Made by a program: the position numbers and the translations under genes
Shown: one piece after another, positions 31,639 through 40,164 of the stretch
Numbering within the stretch: the first letter of the stretch is position 1
Layout: every line of letters begins with the position of its first letter
DNA from: JADKCZ01 sp963786945
Lineage (GTDB): Bacteria > Myxococcota > Myxococcia > Myxococcales > Anaeromyxobacteraceae
Length of the DNA: 64,000 bases
NCBI GenBank assembly: GCA_963786945.1
Contig: CAWBAO010000006.1
Location: 496,001-560,000, forward strand
Reading direction: 5' to 3'
Notes under the pieces: model-generated
What the model saw: only the letters and a program-made list of their open reading frames with translations
The model's database searches: none
What the model was told of the DNA's origin: nothing

Positions 31639-32231
31639 GGCCCGCCCCGAGGCTGGACCGGGCCTTCTTCGCCCGCCCGGCCCCGCTGGTGGCGCGCCAG
31701 CTGCTGGGGCAGCGCCTCGTCCACCTCGACGCCGGGATCCGCCGCGTGGCCCGGCTGGTGGAGACCGAGGCCTACCACGGCCCGCTCGACCGGGCCTCCC
31801 ACGCCTTCCGGGGGGCCACGCCGCGCGCCGGCATCATGTTCGGCGGCGCCGCGGTGGCCTACGTCTACGTCATCTACGGCCAGCACGGCTGCATGAACGT
31901 GATCACCGGCGCCCCGGGCCAGCCCTCGGCGGTGCTGCTGCGCGCCGCGGAGCCGCTGGAGGGCTGCCTCCACTCGACCTCGGGGCCGGGCAACCTGTGC
32001 CGGGCGCTGGCCATCGACCGCGGGCGCCACAACGGGCTCGATCTCACGGGCGGCACGCTCTTCTTCGAGCGCGCCGGCGCGCCGGTCGGACGCATCGTCA
32101 CGACACCACGGGTGAACGTCGACGCGGCGGGCCCGCCCTGGGCGGGGCGGCGCTGGCGCTTCGTGCTGGCGCCCAGCGACTGGATCAGCGGCCCGGACCG
32201 GCGCCGCTACTCCCCCCGGGCGCCGGCCTGA
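31635..32231 (+). CDS. mpg: 3-methyladenine DNA glycosylase (Mpg/AAG family)
   Basis: 198 residues from GTG 31635, coupled to the preceding stop; an upstream start at 31602 adds only shadow sequence. Family marks are VARLVETEAYHGPLDRASHAFRG (catalytic Glu), AYVYVIYGQHGCMNV, and the late segment RVNVDAAGPPWAGRRWRF. It excises alkylated purines from DNA. Its 3' end overlaps the convergent lipoprotein gene by 25 bases. Confidence 0.93.
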   Translation: MRPAPRLDRAFFARPAPLVARQLLGQRLVHLDAGIRRVARLVETEAYHGPLDRASHAFRGATPRAGIMFGGAAVAYVYVIYGQHGCMNVITGAPGQPSAVLLRAAEPLEGCLHSTSGPGNLCRALAIDRGRHNGLDLTGGTLFFERAGAPVGRIVTTPRVNVDAAGPPWAGRRWRFVLAPSDWISGPDRRRYSPRAPA

Positions 32232-32692
32232 CCCGGGACGGTGGCCGGGACCGGACCGTCTGGCGGGCCGGCGGCGGGTGGGGCCGGTGAAGCCGGTGGA
32301 GCGGGAGCCGGTGGAGCCTGGGGCGGCGGAGCTGGGGGCGGGGTCGGTGACCAGGCTGGCGCTGCGGACGAGGCCGGTGCGGGCGGCGGCTCGGGCTCCA
32401 GCCGGGCCTCCAGCACCCGGCCGCCCACGGCGTCGAGCAGCACCTGGGCCCGGGTGCCTGGCCCGGCCAGGCCGACGTGCCAGCGATAGGACCCGTCCAG
32501 CCGGGCCTCGGTGACCTCCTGGACGGTCTGCCCGTGGGCCCGGGCGTAGTCGGTGGCCAGATCGATGGCCAGCGTCCCGGAGATGAGCGGCCCCCTCGGC
32601 GGCGCCGCCGGCGGCGTGTAGTAGGTCTGGGGCAGCGCGCAGCCGGTGGCCGCGAGCAGCAGGGCGAGCGTGGCGAGCGGGGCGAGGCGCAT
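32207..32692 (-). CDS. Hypothetical lipoprotein with Pro/Ala-rich tail
   Basis: 161 residues. The signal sequence MRLAPLATLALLLAATGC ends in a lipobox-like Cys. A small domain of about 70 residues (GPLISGTLAIDLATDYARAHGQTVQEVTEARLDGSYRWHVGLAG) resembles a PepSY-like beta-alpha fold, but the match is loose. The last 50 residues are Pro/Ala repeats of low complexity, which suggests a cell-wall-spanning tether. No partner is obvious nearby. Confidence 0.7.
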   Translation of the reverse strand: MRLAPLATLALLLAATGCALPQTYYTPPAAPPRGPLISGTLAIDLATDYARAHGQTVQEVTEARLDGSYRWHVGLAGPGTRAQVLLDAVGGRVLEARLEPEPPPAPASSAAPAWSPTPPPAPPPQAPPAPAPPASPAPPAAGPPDGPVPATVPGQAGARGE

Positions 32693-32705
32693 GGCCCGGA
32701 ATCTA

Positions 32706-33732
32706 ATGTATCTTGCCCGCGTGCTCCATCTCGCCGGCCAGGACGCCCGGGCCCTGGCCACCCGCGCCGGGATCACGCTCACCGACGCGCGCCGCATCCT
32801 CGGCGCGGTGGTGGGGCGCGGGGAGCCGCTGCGCGCCGCCCGCAACGTCCGCCGCGAGGTGATGGACCGCGTCGAGGCCCTCGCCACCCCCGGCGCCCTG
32901 CAGGAGCTCGGCGCGGGTCGACGCCGCCGACGGCTTCCGCAAGTACCTGCTGGCCTGCCCCGACGGCGTGCGCGTCGAGGCGGTGCGCATCCCGCTCTTC
33001 GACACCCACCACGTCGCCTGCCTCTCCTCGCAGGCCGGCTGCGCCATGGACTGCGCCTTCTGCGCCACCGGCCGCCTGGGCCTGGCCCGGTCGCTGGCCG
33101 CCTGGGAGATGGTGGCGCAGCTGCTCCACCTGCGCGCCGACTCGACGCGCCCCGTCACCGGCGTGGTCTTCATGGGGCAGGGCGAGCCGTTCGCCAACTA
33201 CGACGCGGTGCTCGACGCCGCCTACACGCTCTGCGACCCGGCCGGCGCCCGCATCGACGGGCGGCGCATCTCCATCTCCACCGCCGGCCTGGTGCCCCAG
33301 ATCCGCCGCTACACCGCCGAGGGGCACAAGTTCCGGCTCTGCATCTCGCTCAACGCCGCCACGCCGGAGAAGCGCCGGGCCCTGATGCCCATCGAGAAGG
33401 CCTGGCCCCTCGACGAGCTGATGGACGCGGTGCGCGAGCACGCCGCGGCGCGCGGCCGGGTCACGCTGGAGTACGTGATGATGGCCGGCGTCAACACCGG
33501 CGAGGAGGACGCCGCGGCGCTGGGCCGGCTGCTGCGCGACCTCCCGGTGCGGCTCAACCCCATCGCCGTCAACGACGCCACCGGCCGCTTCCGGCCGCCC
33601 AGCGAGGCGGAGTGGCAGGCCTTCCGCGACCAGCTGGCGCGCCACCTCCCGGGCCAGCCCATCGTGCGCCGCTACTCCGGCGGCCAGGACCGGCACGCCG
33701 CCTGCGGCATGCTGGCCTCCCGCGCCGGGTGA
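32706..33732 (+). CDS. RlmN-like radical SAM methyltransferase (one apparent +1 frameshift)
   Basis: About 341 residues from ATG 32706; GTG 32721 is an alternative start. The frame shifts near 32922 (GAGCTC-G-GCGCGG), after which the normal family stretch VDAADGFRKYLLACPDGVRVEAVRIP is read. The SAM cluster is CAMDCAFC. The preceding CLSSQ Cys and the late Cys in HAACGMLAS match the two catalytic cysteines of RlmN. The enzyme would methylate C2 of an adenosine in 23S rRNA or tRNA. It is shorter than typical RlmN (about 370) and may be a second, divergent copy, so I give no gene symbol. Confidence 0.85.
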
Positions 33733-33748
33733 GGGCGGGGCCCGGGCG

Positions 33749-34076
33749 TCAGCCTGTCGGGCCGGGCCCGGGCGCCCTGGCCGGCGGCCGCTCGGGCGGC
33801 GATTCCGGCGCCGGCTCCGGGGCCCTGGCCGGGGCCTTCTCCGGGGCCTTCGCCGGCGCCTTGGCCGGCGGGGCCGGAGGCTGCGGCGCGGGCTTCCTGG
33901 GCGGCTCGCTCCCCTCCGGCACCAGCAGGTCGAACCGCTCCAGGAGGTCCAGCTGCTCGAGCAGCTCGAGGTGGCGCAGCAGCTCCGCGTCGTCCGGCTG
34001 GCTCGCCCCGGGACGCGGCGGCGCCGGGGTCGCGGGCGGCGGCGGCCAGCAGCAGGATGGCGAGCGAGGCGATCAT
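33749..34076 (-). CDS. Small exported Pro/Ala/Lys-rich protein (one apparent +1 frameshift)
   Basis: About 108 residues. ATG 34076 begins a signal peptide (MIASLAILLLAAAA) and overlaps the barrel gene stop. After a shift near 34010-34020 the sequence reads QPDDAELLRHLELLEQLDLLERFDLL, an amphipathic leucine-rich helix. A proline-rich tail (KPAPQPPAPPAKAPAKAPEKAP) follows. The helix contains the type of repeat seen in small accessory proteins of sigma/anti-sigma operons. It is the last gene of the ECF operon that starts at 37233. Confidence 0.6.
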
Positions 34077-35656
34077 GGCGTGCGCAGGTCGACGCCCAGC
34101 ACCGACTTGAAGACCGTCCGCCCTCCGCCGAAGAAGTCGCCGGGCAGGAGCACGTCGACCTCGCCGCCGACGGAGATCCACGGCGCGGGGTCCCACGTGG
34201 CCTGGAGGTCGAGCTCGGTGCCGTAGGTGCGCCCGCCCCAGGGGCCGTCGTCCTCGGCCTGCAGCCAGGCCGCCCGGGCCAGCAGGTCGACGTCGCGCCC
34301 CACGTCGAGCTCGACGTCGAGGCCCGGGGCGATCACGCCCCGGCCGTTCACGCCCGGCGCCGTGGCCTGGCGCGCCGCGAAGGTCTGGGAGAGGCCGCCG
34401 CGGAAGAAGAGGTTGGTGGCGGTGACGTACGGGTTGACGCCGAGGAAGGCGCCGTAGCCCGAGTCGAGCCCGAGGCGCGCCTTCTCGGGCGGCGGCCGGT
34501 CGCCGGAGAGGTAGAGGAACCAGGGCGTGACCGAGAGCCACGGCAGCGGTGACACCCGGTAGCGGAGCCAGGCGGCCGAGCCGCGCAGCGGGACGTCCAC
34601 CGCGGTCGTGCCGGCCAGGGTCCCCAGCTGATCGAGGTGGCCGCGGAGCACCGCCAGCGTCCAGAGCAGGCGCTGGCCGGCGAAGGTGACCAGGCTTCCG
34701 GTGGTCCCGGCCCAGGCCAGGGTGGCCGTGGAGGTCAGCTCGGAGGAGAGCAGGGCCGCCAGCGCGCGCGAGGAGGTGATGAAGTCCGGCGTGCCGGGGG
34801 CCAGCCCGGAGAGCCGCACCACCTGGTCCTCGACGTAGGCGCTCCGCACCAGCTCGGCCAGGCCGCCGGTCCTGTCGTGGCGCGCCGCGAGGAAGAGGCC
34901 GGCGTGCTCGAAGAGCGACGGGAGCCAGTCGACCCGCACCAGCGCCATGGGGGTGATCCCGGAGACGCTGCGCGGGAAGTCGCGCGTGGGCTGGAAGAGG
35001 GCGGCGCGCAGCTCGAAGGGCGGGCCGATGGCGCCCAGGTCGAGGGCCACGTCCACCCCGGTCCCGTAGTCGTCGTGGACCAGCCCCTCGGCCACCGCGT
35101 AGCGGGCCCGCCCGGCGCGCAACGTGGCGAAGCCGGCGCGGCCGAAGCTCCAGGCCAGGTAGGCCTCGCGGATCAGCAGCGTGCCCTGCAGCTCGTCGGC
35201 GAAGGCCCGCCCGTTGGAGGTCAGCTCCGACGGGCCCAGCCCGGTCTCCTCGAGGGGCAGGGACGGGCCCATGGCGCTGCAGCGCATGCTGCCGCGCACG
35301 TCGATCCCCGAGGGGGAGCTGCTGGACCAGCAGGCCGTCACCAGCGCCGGGAAGCGGCGCACCCGCAGCTCGCCGGTGTCGAGGGCCAGCCGCCAGCGCA
35401 GCGCGCCGTCGAGGTGGCGGCCGTTCACCACCAGCTCCGCCAGCATCGAGCCGTAGGACGAGTCGACGGTGGTGGCGAGGTAGTCGTCGATGAGGAAGAG
35501 GCGCGACCCCGGGTCGAAGAGGACGTCGGTCGAGGGCGCGTCACGGAAGACGCTGGCGCGGAGGTGGAGGGCCCCGTCGGCCCAGACCTCCCCCTCGGCG
35601 GCGCCGGGGGTGGTCGCGGCGGCGAGCGCCGCGAGGAGGAGGAACGGCCAGCGCAC
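34073..35656 (-). CDS. Predicted outer-membrane beta-barrel protein
   Basis: 527 residues with a signal peptide (MRWPFLLLAALAAATTPGAA). The mature protein is rich in alternating beta strands bounded by aromatic residues, for example ELRAALFQPTRDFP and AWLRYRVSPLPWLSVTPWFLYLSG. The last segment VFKSVLGVDLRTP is strand-like but does not end in the classic Phe. The size and character fit porin- or alginate-export-like barrels. It is encoded downstream of a DUF3106 gene in an ECF operon. The exact family is not resolved. Confidence 0.7.
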   Translation of the reverse strand: MRWPFLLLAALAAATTPGAAEGEVWADGALHLRASVFRDAPSTDVLFDPGSRLFLIDDYLATTVDSSYGSMLAELVVNGRHLDGALRWRLALDTGELRVRRFPALVTACWSSSSPSGIDVRGSMRCSAMGPSLPLEETGLGPSELTSNGRAFADELQGTLLIREAYLAWSFGRAGFATLRAGRARYAVAEGLVHDDYGTGVDVALDLGAIGPPFELRAALFQPTRDFPRSVSGITPMALVRVDWLPSLFEHAGLFLAARHDRTGGLAELVRSAYVEDQVVRLSGLAPGTPDFITSSRALAALLSSELTSTATLAWAGTTGSLVTFAGQRLLWTLAVLRGHLDQLGTLAGTTAVDVPLRGSAAWLRYRVSPLPWLSVTPWFLYLSGDRPPPEKARLGLDSGYGAFLGVNPYVTATNLFFRGGLSQTFAARQATAPGVNGRGVIAPGLDVELDVGRDVDLLARAAWLQAEDDGPWGGRTYGTELDLQATWDPAPWISVGGEVDVLLPGDFFGGGRTVFKSVLGVDLRTP

Positions 35657-35662
35657 GGGTGG

Positions 35663-36176
35663 CTACTGGCCGCGCCGCTCCCGCCACCGCTCGCGGGCCC
35701 GGGTCCGCTCCTCGGGGCTCAGCTCGCGCCAGCGGCGCAGGTTCTCCAGGTACCGCTCCCGCTCGCGCGGTGGCGCCCGCAGGATCTCGCCCATGGCCTT
35801 GCGGATCTGGGCGCGGCGCTCCGGCGACATCTCCTGGAAGCGGGCGAAGCGCTCCTGCAGCTCGCGCTGCTCGCGCTCGGGGAGCTTGCGGAAGGTCTCG
35901 TAGCGCCTCATCAGCTCGGCCCGCTGCTCGGGCGGCAGCGACCGCAGCCGGGCCAGCCGCTCCTGCAGCTCGGCCTGCTGCTCCGGCGGCAGCGCCTGGT
36001 AGGCCTTCCACCGCTGGCGCAGCGCCTCGCGCTGCTCCGGCGTGAGCTGCTCCCAGCGCTCGCGGGCGGCGGCGGCGTCGCCCGCCGGCGCGGCCGGCGC
36101 GGCCGGCTCGTCGGCGCGGGCCGGGCCGAGCCCGACGCGCCAGCGCCACGGCCAGGGCGGCGATGCGCCGGCTCAC
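35663..36176 (-). CDS. DUF3106 exported helical-repeat protein (one apparent +1 frameshift)
   Basis: About 170 residues. The start is GTG 36176, overlapping the anti-sigma stop. The signal peptide RRIAALAVALA is read until a shift near 36143 (CTGGCG-C-GTCGGG), after which VGLGPARADEPAAP completes the cleavage region. The mature protein is made of repeats of about 26 residues, each with an LTPEQ- or LPPEQ-like element (LTPEQREALRQRW, LPPEQQAELQERL, MSPERRAQIRKAM). DUF3106 proteins and the LTxxQ chaperones Spy/CpxP share this look. A periplasmic stress-sensing or chaperone role is therefore likely. Confidence 0.82.
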
Positions 36177-36643
36177 CGCGCCCCTCCCGGCTCCACCGTG
36201 TCGAGGTGCGCGATCAGCGCGGCGTCCTCGGCGGTCTCCACGTCGCCGACCGAGGCGACCAGCTCGTACTCCTGCAGCAGGTCCAGCTCGGCGGCCGCCC
36301 CCAGCTCGAGGCCGTGCTGGTGGCGGACGACGAGGACGGCGGCCACCGCCGCCGCGGCCAGCCCGGCGGCCGGGACCGCCAGCCGCCAGCGCCAGGCCGC
36401 CGGCAGGCCCGGCCACCCGCGGCGCGGCGGGTCCGCCAGCCGGGCCGCCAGCCGGGCGGCGAAGTGCGGGGACGGCTCGGGCGCCGCCGGGAGCCGCGCC
36501 AGCGCCCGCAGCGCCCCCTCGATCCGGCGCTGCTCGCCACGGCAGGCCGGGCAGGCGGCCAGGTGCGCCTCGACCTCCCGGCGCGCCGCCGGCTCGAGCG
36601 CGCCGTCGAGCAGCGCCGAGAGGTCGTCGACCACGTGCTTCAT
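36173..36643 (-). CDS. Zinc-finger anti-sigma factor, single-pass membrane
   Basis: 156 residues. The N-terminal segment EVEAHLAACPACRGEQ holds the H-x3-C-x2-C zinc pattern. A transmembrane helix lies at about residues 87-107 (LAVPAAGLAAAAVAAVLVV). A short exported part follows (LLQEYELVASVGDVETAEDAALIAHLD). The start ATG 36643 overlaps the sigma stop by four bases. This is the partner of the following-listed ECF sigma factor. Confidence 0.88.
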   Translation of the reverse strand: MKHVVDDLSALLDGALEPAARREVEAHLAACPACRGEQRRIEGALRALARLPAAPEPSPHFAARLAARLADPPRRGWPGLPAAWRWRLAVPAAGLAAAAVAAVLVVRHQHGLELGAAAELDLLQEYELVASVGDVETAEDAALIAHLDTVEPGGAR

Positions 36644-37233
36644 GACACCGCCTCCTCACCGCCTCCGGGCGCGAACGGCGCCAGCGCCGCGGCGGCGCTG
36701 ACGGTGGCCCGGTGGACCAGGGACTTCACCGCCGACACGCTGGTCTCCAGCGTCTCGGCGATCTCCTCGTAGCTCATCCCCTCGAAGCGGCACAGCACCA
36801 GGGCCGCCCGCTGCTTCTCCGGGAGCGCGCCGAGCATGGCCAGCACCGCCTGCTCCAGCGATCGCCCCACCGCCTCGTCGTGCGGATCGGCGGCGCCGGA
36901 GGGCAGGGCGTCGAGGTCGGGCGGGCCGCCGCCGGCGGCCGCGGCGCTGGCGCGCGCCGTGAACTCGGCGCGGCGGACCTCGTTGAGGCAGTGGTTGGTG
37001 GCCACCCGGTAGAGGAAGGTCTTGAAGCGGGCGCTGGGCTGGTAGCGGTGGGCCGACCGGTAGAGCTTCACGAACACGTCCTGGGCCAGCTCCTCGGCGC
37101 GGGCGGCGTCCCTCACGAAGCGATGGCAGAAGGCGATCATGGCCCGGGCGTTCCTCTCGTAGAGGAGCCGGAACGCCGCCTCGTCGCCGCGCTGGAAGGC
37201 CAGCAGGAGCGCGGCGTCGTCGTCCTGGCTCAT
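36640..37233 (-). CDS. ECF-subfamily RNA polymerase sigma factor
   Basis: 197 residues. Region 2 is AFRLLYERNARAMIAFCHRFVRDAARAEELAQDVFVKLY. Region 4 is MLGALPEKQRAALVLCRFEGMSYEEIAETLETSVSAVKSLVHRA. It heads a five-gene leftward operon (anti-sigma, DUF3106, barrel, small Pro-rich protein) joined by stop/start overlaps. The regulon is probably triggered by an envelope signal passed through the membrane anti-sigma factor. Confidence 0.93.
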   Translation of the reverse strand: MSQDDDAALLLAFQRGDEAAFRLLYERNARAMIAFCHRFVRDAARAEELAQDVFVKLYRSAHRYQPSARFKTFLYRVATNHCLNEVRRAEFTARASAAAAGGGPPDLDALPSGAADPHDEAVGRSLEQAVLAMLGALPEKQRAALVLCRFEGMSYEEIAETLETSVSAVKSLVHRATVSAAAALAPFAPGGGEEAVS

Positions 37234-37288
37234 CCCACCTCCAGAACACCAGCCGGGGCCGGGAGTTGCGGTCGACCGGCCCGGCCGG

Positions 37289-38332
37289 CTAGCCGCCCAG
37301 GGCGTGGACCAGCAGGTGGGTCACCCCGTAGACCAGGGCGGCCGCCAGCGCCGAGGCCGGAATCGTGAAGATCCACGCCCAGATGATGCGCCCGGCCACG
37401 CCCCAGCGGACCGCCCGGGATCCCCGGGTGGCCCCCACCCCGACGATGGCGCCGGTGATGGTGTGGGTGGTGGAGACCGGGATGCCCCAGTGGGCCAGGG
37501 CGAGGATGGTGACGCCGCCGCCGGTCTCGGCGCAGAAGCCGCCCATGGGCTGCAGCTTGGTGAGGCCGGTCCCCATGGTCTTCACGATGCGCCAGCCGCC
37601 GAAGAAGGTGCCGAGGCCGATGGCGGCGTGGCAGGCCAGCACCACCCAGAACGGGATGTGGAACTCCTGCCCCTTCCAGATGGTCCCGAACAGGACCAGG
37701 GCGATGATGCCCATCACCTTCTGGGCGTCGTTGGTGCCGTGGCTGTACGAGAAGATGGCCGCCGAGACCAGCTGCAGCTTGCGGAACCAGGCGTCGACCC
37801 TGGCCGGCGTGTTGCGCCGCACCATCCACGAGGTCCCCACCATCATGGTGATGCCGAGGACCATGCCGATGAGCGGCGAGAGCACGATGAACAGCGAGAT
37901 CTTGAGGATGCCCGAGCCGATCAGGCCGCCGGTGCCGAGCGCCGGCAGCGTGGCGCCGATCATGCCGCCGGCCAGCGCGTGCGACGACGACGACGGCAGC
38001 CCCCAGTACCAGGTGAGCAGGTTCCAGGCGATGGCGCCCACCAGCGAGGAGAAGACCACCACCAGCACCATGGTGTCGCCCATGGCGCGCAGGTCCTCGA
38101 AGTGGATGATCCCCTTGCCCATGGTGTTGGCCACCTTGAGCTGGACGCCCCACAGCACCGGCGCCGCCGAGATGAAGTTGAAGAAGGCCGCCCAGGCCAC
38201 CGCCTTCATGGGGGTGAGCACCCGGGTCGACACCACCGTGGCGATCGAGTTGGCGGCGTCGTGGAAGCCGTTGATGAAGTCGAAGCCGAGGGCGACGAGG
38301 ACCAGTCCGGTGACGACGGCGTAGAGGAGCAT
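37289..38332 (-). CDS. pit: Inorganic phosphate transporter, PiT family
   Basis: 347 residues with about ten membrane segments. The two duplicated signatures are GFDFINGFHDAANSIATVV near the N-terminus and FSYSHGTNDAQKVMGI in the middle. The segment WGLPSSSSHALAGGMIGA and its twin IPVSTTHTITGAIVGVGA are also diagnostic. It imports phosphate or metal-phosphate with protons. It is directly downstream of the DUF47 gene, the usual partner of Pit proteins. Confidence 0.95.
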   Translation of the reverse strand: MLLYAVVTGLVLVALGFDFINGFHDAANSIATVVSTRVLTPMKAVAWAAFFNFISAAPVLWGVQLKVANTMGKGIIHFEDLRAMGDTMVLVVVFSSLVGAIAWNLLTWYWGLPSSSSHALAGGMIGATLPALGTGGLIGSGILKISLFIVLSPLIGMVLGITMMVGTSWMVRRNTPARVDAWFRKLQLVSAAIFSYSHGTNDAQKVMGIIALVLFGTIWKGQEFHIPFWVVLACHAAIGLGTFFGGWRIVKTMGTGLTKLQPMGGFCAETGGGVTILALAHWGIPVSTTHTITGAIVGVGATRGSRAVRWGVAGRIIWAWIFTIPASALAAALVYGVTHLLVHALGG

Positions 38333-38359
38333 GGCGGCGGTCCGGGCCCGGGCGGCGCC

Positions 38360-38989
38360 TCAGGCGTGCTCGAGGACGATGCCCTCGATCACGTTGGCCA
38401 CGTCCTCGGCCCGGTCGGTGGCGTCCTCGATGAGATCGATGATCTCCTTCCACTTCATCACCGTGAGCGGGTCGTTGCCACGCTTGAAGAGCTTGGCCAT
38501 GGTCTTGCGGGTCAGCGTGTCGGCCTGGTTCTCCAGCTTGTTCATCTCCTGGCAGGCGGCCAGGATGGTCTGCGGATCCTTCTTCATGTTCCGCAGCCCC
38601 TTGACCGCCTCCTCCATCTTCCGCGACTGCTCGACCAGCACGGCGCACAGCTCGCGCGCCTCGGGGAGCACCGAGTCGAGGTCGTAGAGGCCGAGCCGCT
38701 CGGCGGCGGCGTCGGCCAGGTCCAGCACGTCGTCGATGCGCGAGAGGATGCGGTGGATCTCGGAGCGGTCGAACGGGGTGATGAACTGCGTGTGGAGCCG
38801 CTCGAAGGCGCGGTGGGTGATGTCGTCGGCGCGGTGCTCGACGTCCTTGATGGCCTGGCACTTGGCCGGCACGTCGGTGAAGTCGTCGAGGAGGGCCTTG
38901 AGCAGCACCACGCCCTCCACCACCGCGGCCGCCTGGGACTCGAAATCCGTGAAGAAGTCGTCCGACTTCGGCATCAAGCGCTGGAGCAT
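38360..38989 (-). CDS. DUF47 (PhoU-like) Pit accessory protein
   Basis: 209 residues, all helical. The start ATG is six bases after GGAG. Typical DUF47 elements are FFTDFESQAAAVVEGVVLLKALL, HRADDITHRAFERLH, FITPFDRSEIHRI and WKEIIDLIEDATDRAEDVANVIEGI. These proteins bind metals through the conserved acidic residues and regulate adjacent Pit transporters. It is first in the pair and is separated from pit by 27 bases. Confidence 0.94.
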   Translation of the reverse strand: MLQRLMPKSDDFFTDFESQAAAVVEGVVLLKALLDDFTDVPAKCQAIKDVEHRADDITHRAFERLHTQFITPFDRSEIHRILSRIDDVLDLADAAAERLGLYDLDSVLPEARELCAVLVEQSRKMEEAVKGLRNMKKDPQTILAACQEMNKLENQADTLTRKTMAKLFKRGNDPLTVMKWKEIIDLIEDATDRAEDVANVIEGIVLEHA

Positions 38990-39015
38990 CTGATCTCCTG
39001 TGGTGGGGCGGCGCG

Positions 39016-39049
39016 GAGGTAGCGTGTTTCGAAACTCGAGTCAAACACG
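39016..39049 (-). promoter_or_regulatory. Putative promoter of the DUF47-pit operon with an internal dyad
   Basis: On the minus strand TTGACT (39044-39039) and TACCTC (39021-39016) are 17 bases apart, a fair sigma70-like pair. Between and over them lies a 7-bp inverted repeat, CGTGTTT at 39023-39029 and AAACACG at 39043-39049. The dyad places a repressor or activator across the core promoter. Phosphate control is the natural guess but the sequence does not resemble the enteric Pho box. Confidence 0.4.
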
Positions 39050-39147
39050 GCCTGTGACGGACCGGTGAACATCGCTCGGGCCGCATGGTGCCACGATCGG
39101 CCGGCTTGGGAAGCGCCATCGAGGGTGCCGGGGTTCCCCCAGCCAGA

Positions 39148-39522
39148 TCAGCCGGATAGGCCTCCAGGCCCGGGGCCTGGCGGCGCCCCCCGCGCCGCGC
39201 CCGGCCCGGCCGGCGTGTCGCGCAGCGTCACCAGCGTGGCCCCCCAGCCTCCGGCCGCCTCGTCGGCCGGCCGGAAGGACGCCACCAGCGGGTGGCGCGC
39301 CAGCAGGACCTCGACGCGCCGGCGCAGCGCCCCGGTCCCCTTGCCGTGGATGATGCGCAGCGCCCGCAGCCCGGCGGCGTGGCTGGCCTCCAGCCAGGCG
39401 GGCACCAGGGACCCGACCTCGGCCGGCGCAAAGGCGTGCAGGTCGAGCGTGCCGTCGAGCGGGAGCTCCACCGGCCCGCCGAAGGGGTCGCCATCCGCGG
39501 GATCGCGGGTCACGGCCCCCAT
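39148..39522 (-). CDS. Smr domain protein (MutS2-type small domain)
   Basis: 124 residues from ATG 39522. The Smr signature is complete: LDLHAFAPAEVGSLVPAWL, then LRALRIIHGKGTGALRRRV. The domain is a nicking endonuclease or nucleic-acid-binding unit, normally at the C-terminus of MutS2. Here it stands alone, as many small Smr proteins do. The C-terminus ends in a Gly/Pro-rich tail. Confidence 0.9.
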   Translation of the reverse strand: MGAVTRDPADGDPFGGPVELPLDGTLDLHAFAPAEVGSLVPAWLEASHAAGLRALRIIHGKGTGALRRRVEVLLARHPLVASFRPADEAAGGWGATLVTLRDTPAGPGAARGAPPGPGPGGLSG

Positions 39523-39574
39523 GATAGCGCGAGGTCCGGCGCCGCTCCGGGCCGGCACGGCCAGGCGAGGACGC

Positions 39575-39958
39575 TCACCGCCGGCCTGGCCCCGGTCCCG
39601 CCGCGGCCGTGAGCGACTGCAGCTCGCGCACCAGCTGGCGCAGCCTCGCCACGCCGTCGCGGGCGTCGGCCGCCGCCTCGAGGCTCTGCCGCGCCGCCTC
39701 GGCCAGCTCCGTGCACCCCGGGCCCGCCGCCTCCAGCCGTCCGGCCAGCCGTGCCACCTCCTCGGCGACGAAGGCCAGGTCGGCGATGACGTAGCTGAGC
39801 GGGTTGTCGAGCTCGAGGGCCACCTCGCCGATCCGCCGGCCGGGCGGGGCCGGCCGGCCGTCGCCCGGCGGGCGCGGCCTGGTCCCGCCCGTCGGTGGGC
39901 GCCTCGTCGTGCGGGTCGTGGTCGGGGGCGCCGTCATCCAGGCCGCGGCGACGTGCAT
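39575..39958 (-). CDS. Histidine-kinase-like DHp fragment lacking the phosphoacceptor His
   Basis: About 127 residues if ATG 39958 is used; ATG 39937 and a start in another frame with a +1 shift are also possible. The segment EVALELDNPLSYVIADLAFVAEEV closely follows the DHp helix of myxobacterial sensor kinases (VAHELNNPLSYV). The residue that should be His is Leu. A second helix follows (EAAADARDGVARLRQLVRELQSL) and the gene ends with no ATP-binding domain. It may be a dimerisation-only decoy or a remnant. Confidence 0.6.
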   Translation of the reverse strand: MHVAAAWMTAPPTTTRTTRRPPTGGTRPRPPGDGRPAPPGRRIGEVALELDNPLSYVIADLAFVAEEVARLAGRLEAAGPGCTELAEAARQSLEAAADARDGVARLRQLVRELQSLTAAAGPGPGRR

Positions 39959-40164
39959 GATCCGTTCGCGGCCCGGCCCGGTCGGGGAGGATCGGCAAGA
40001 TCGGGCAAGGTCGGCCGTTTCCGGCGCCACGGGCGCGCCGCCGGGCACCCGGCGCGGGGGTGCGACCGGCCCCAGGGACGACCCGACCTCCCGATATCGA
40101 CCCGTCCCGCCTGGAGCGCGAATCGGGAGGCGCACGCCTTCGGGGCAGCGTATGAAGGGGTCCC

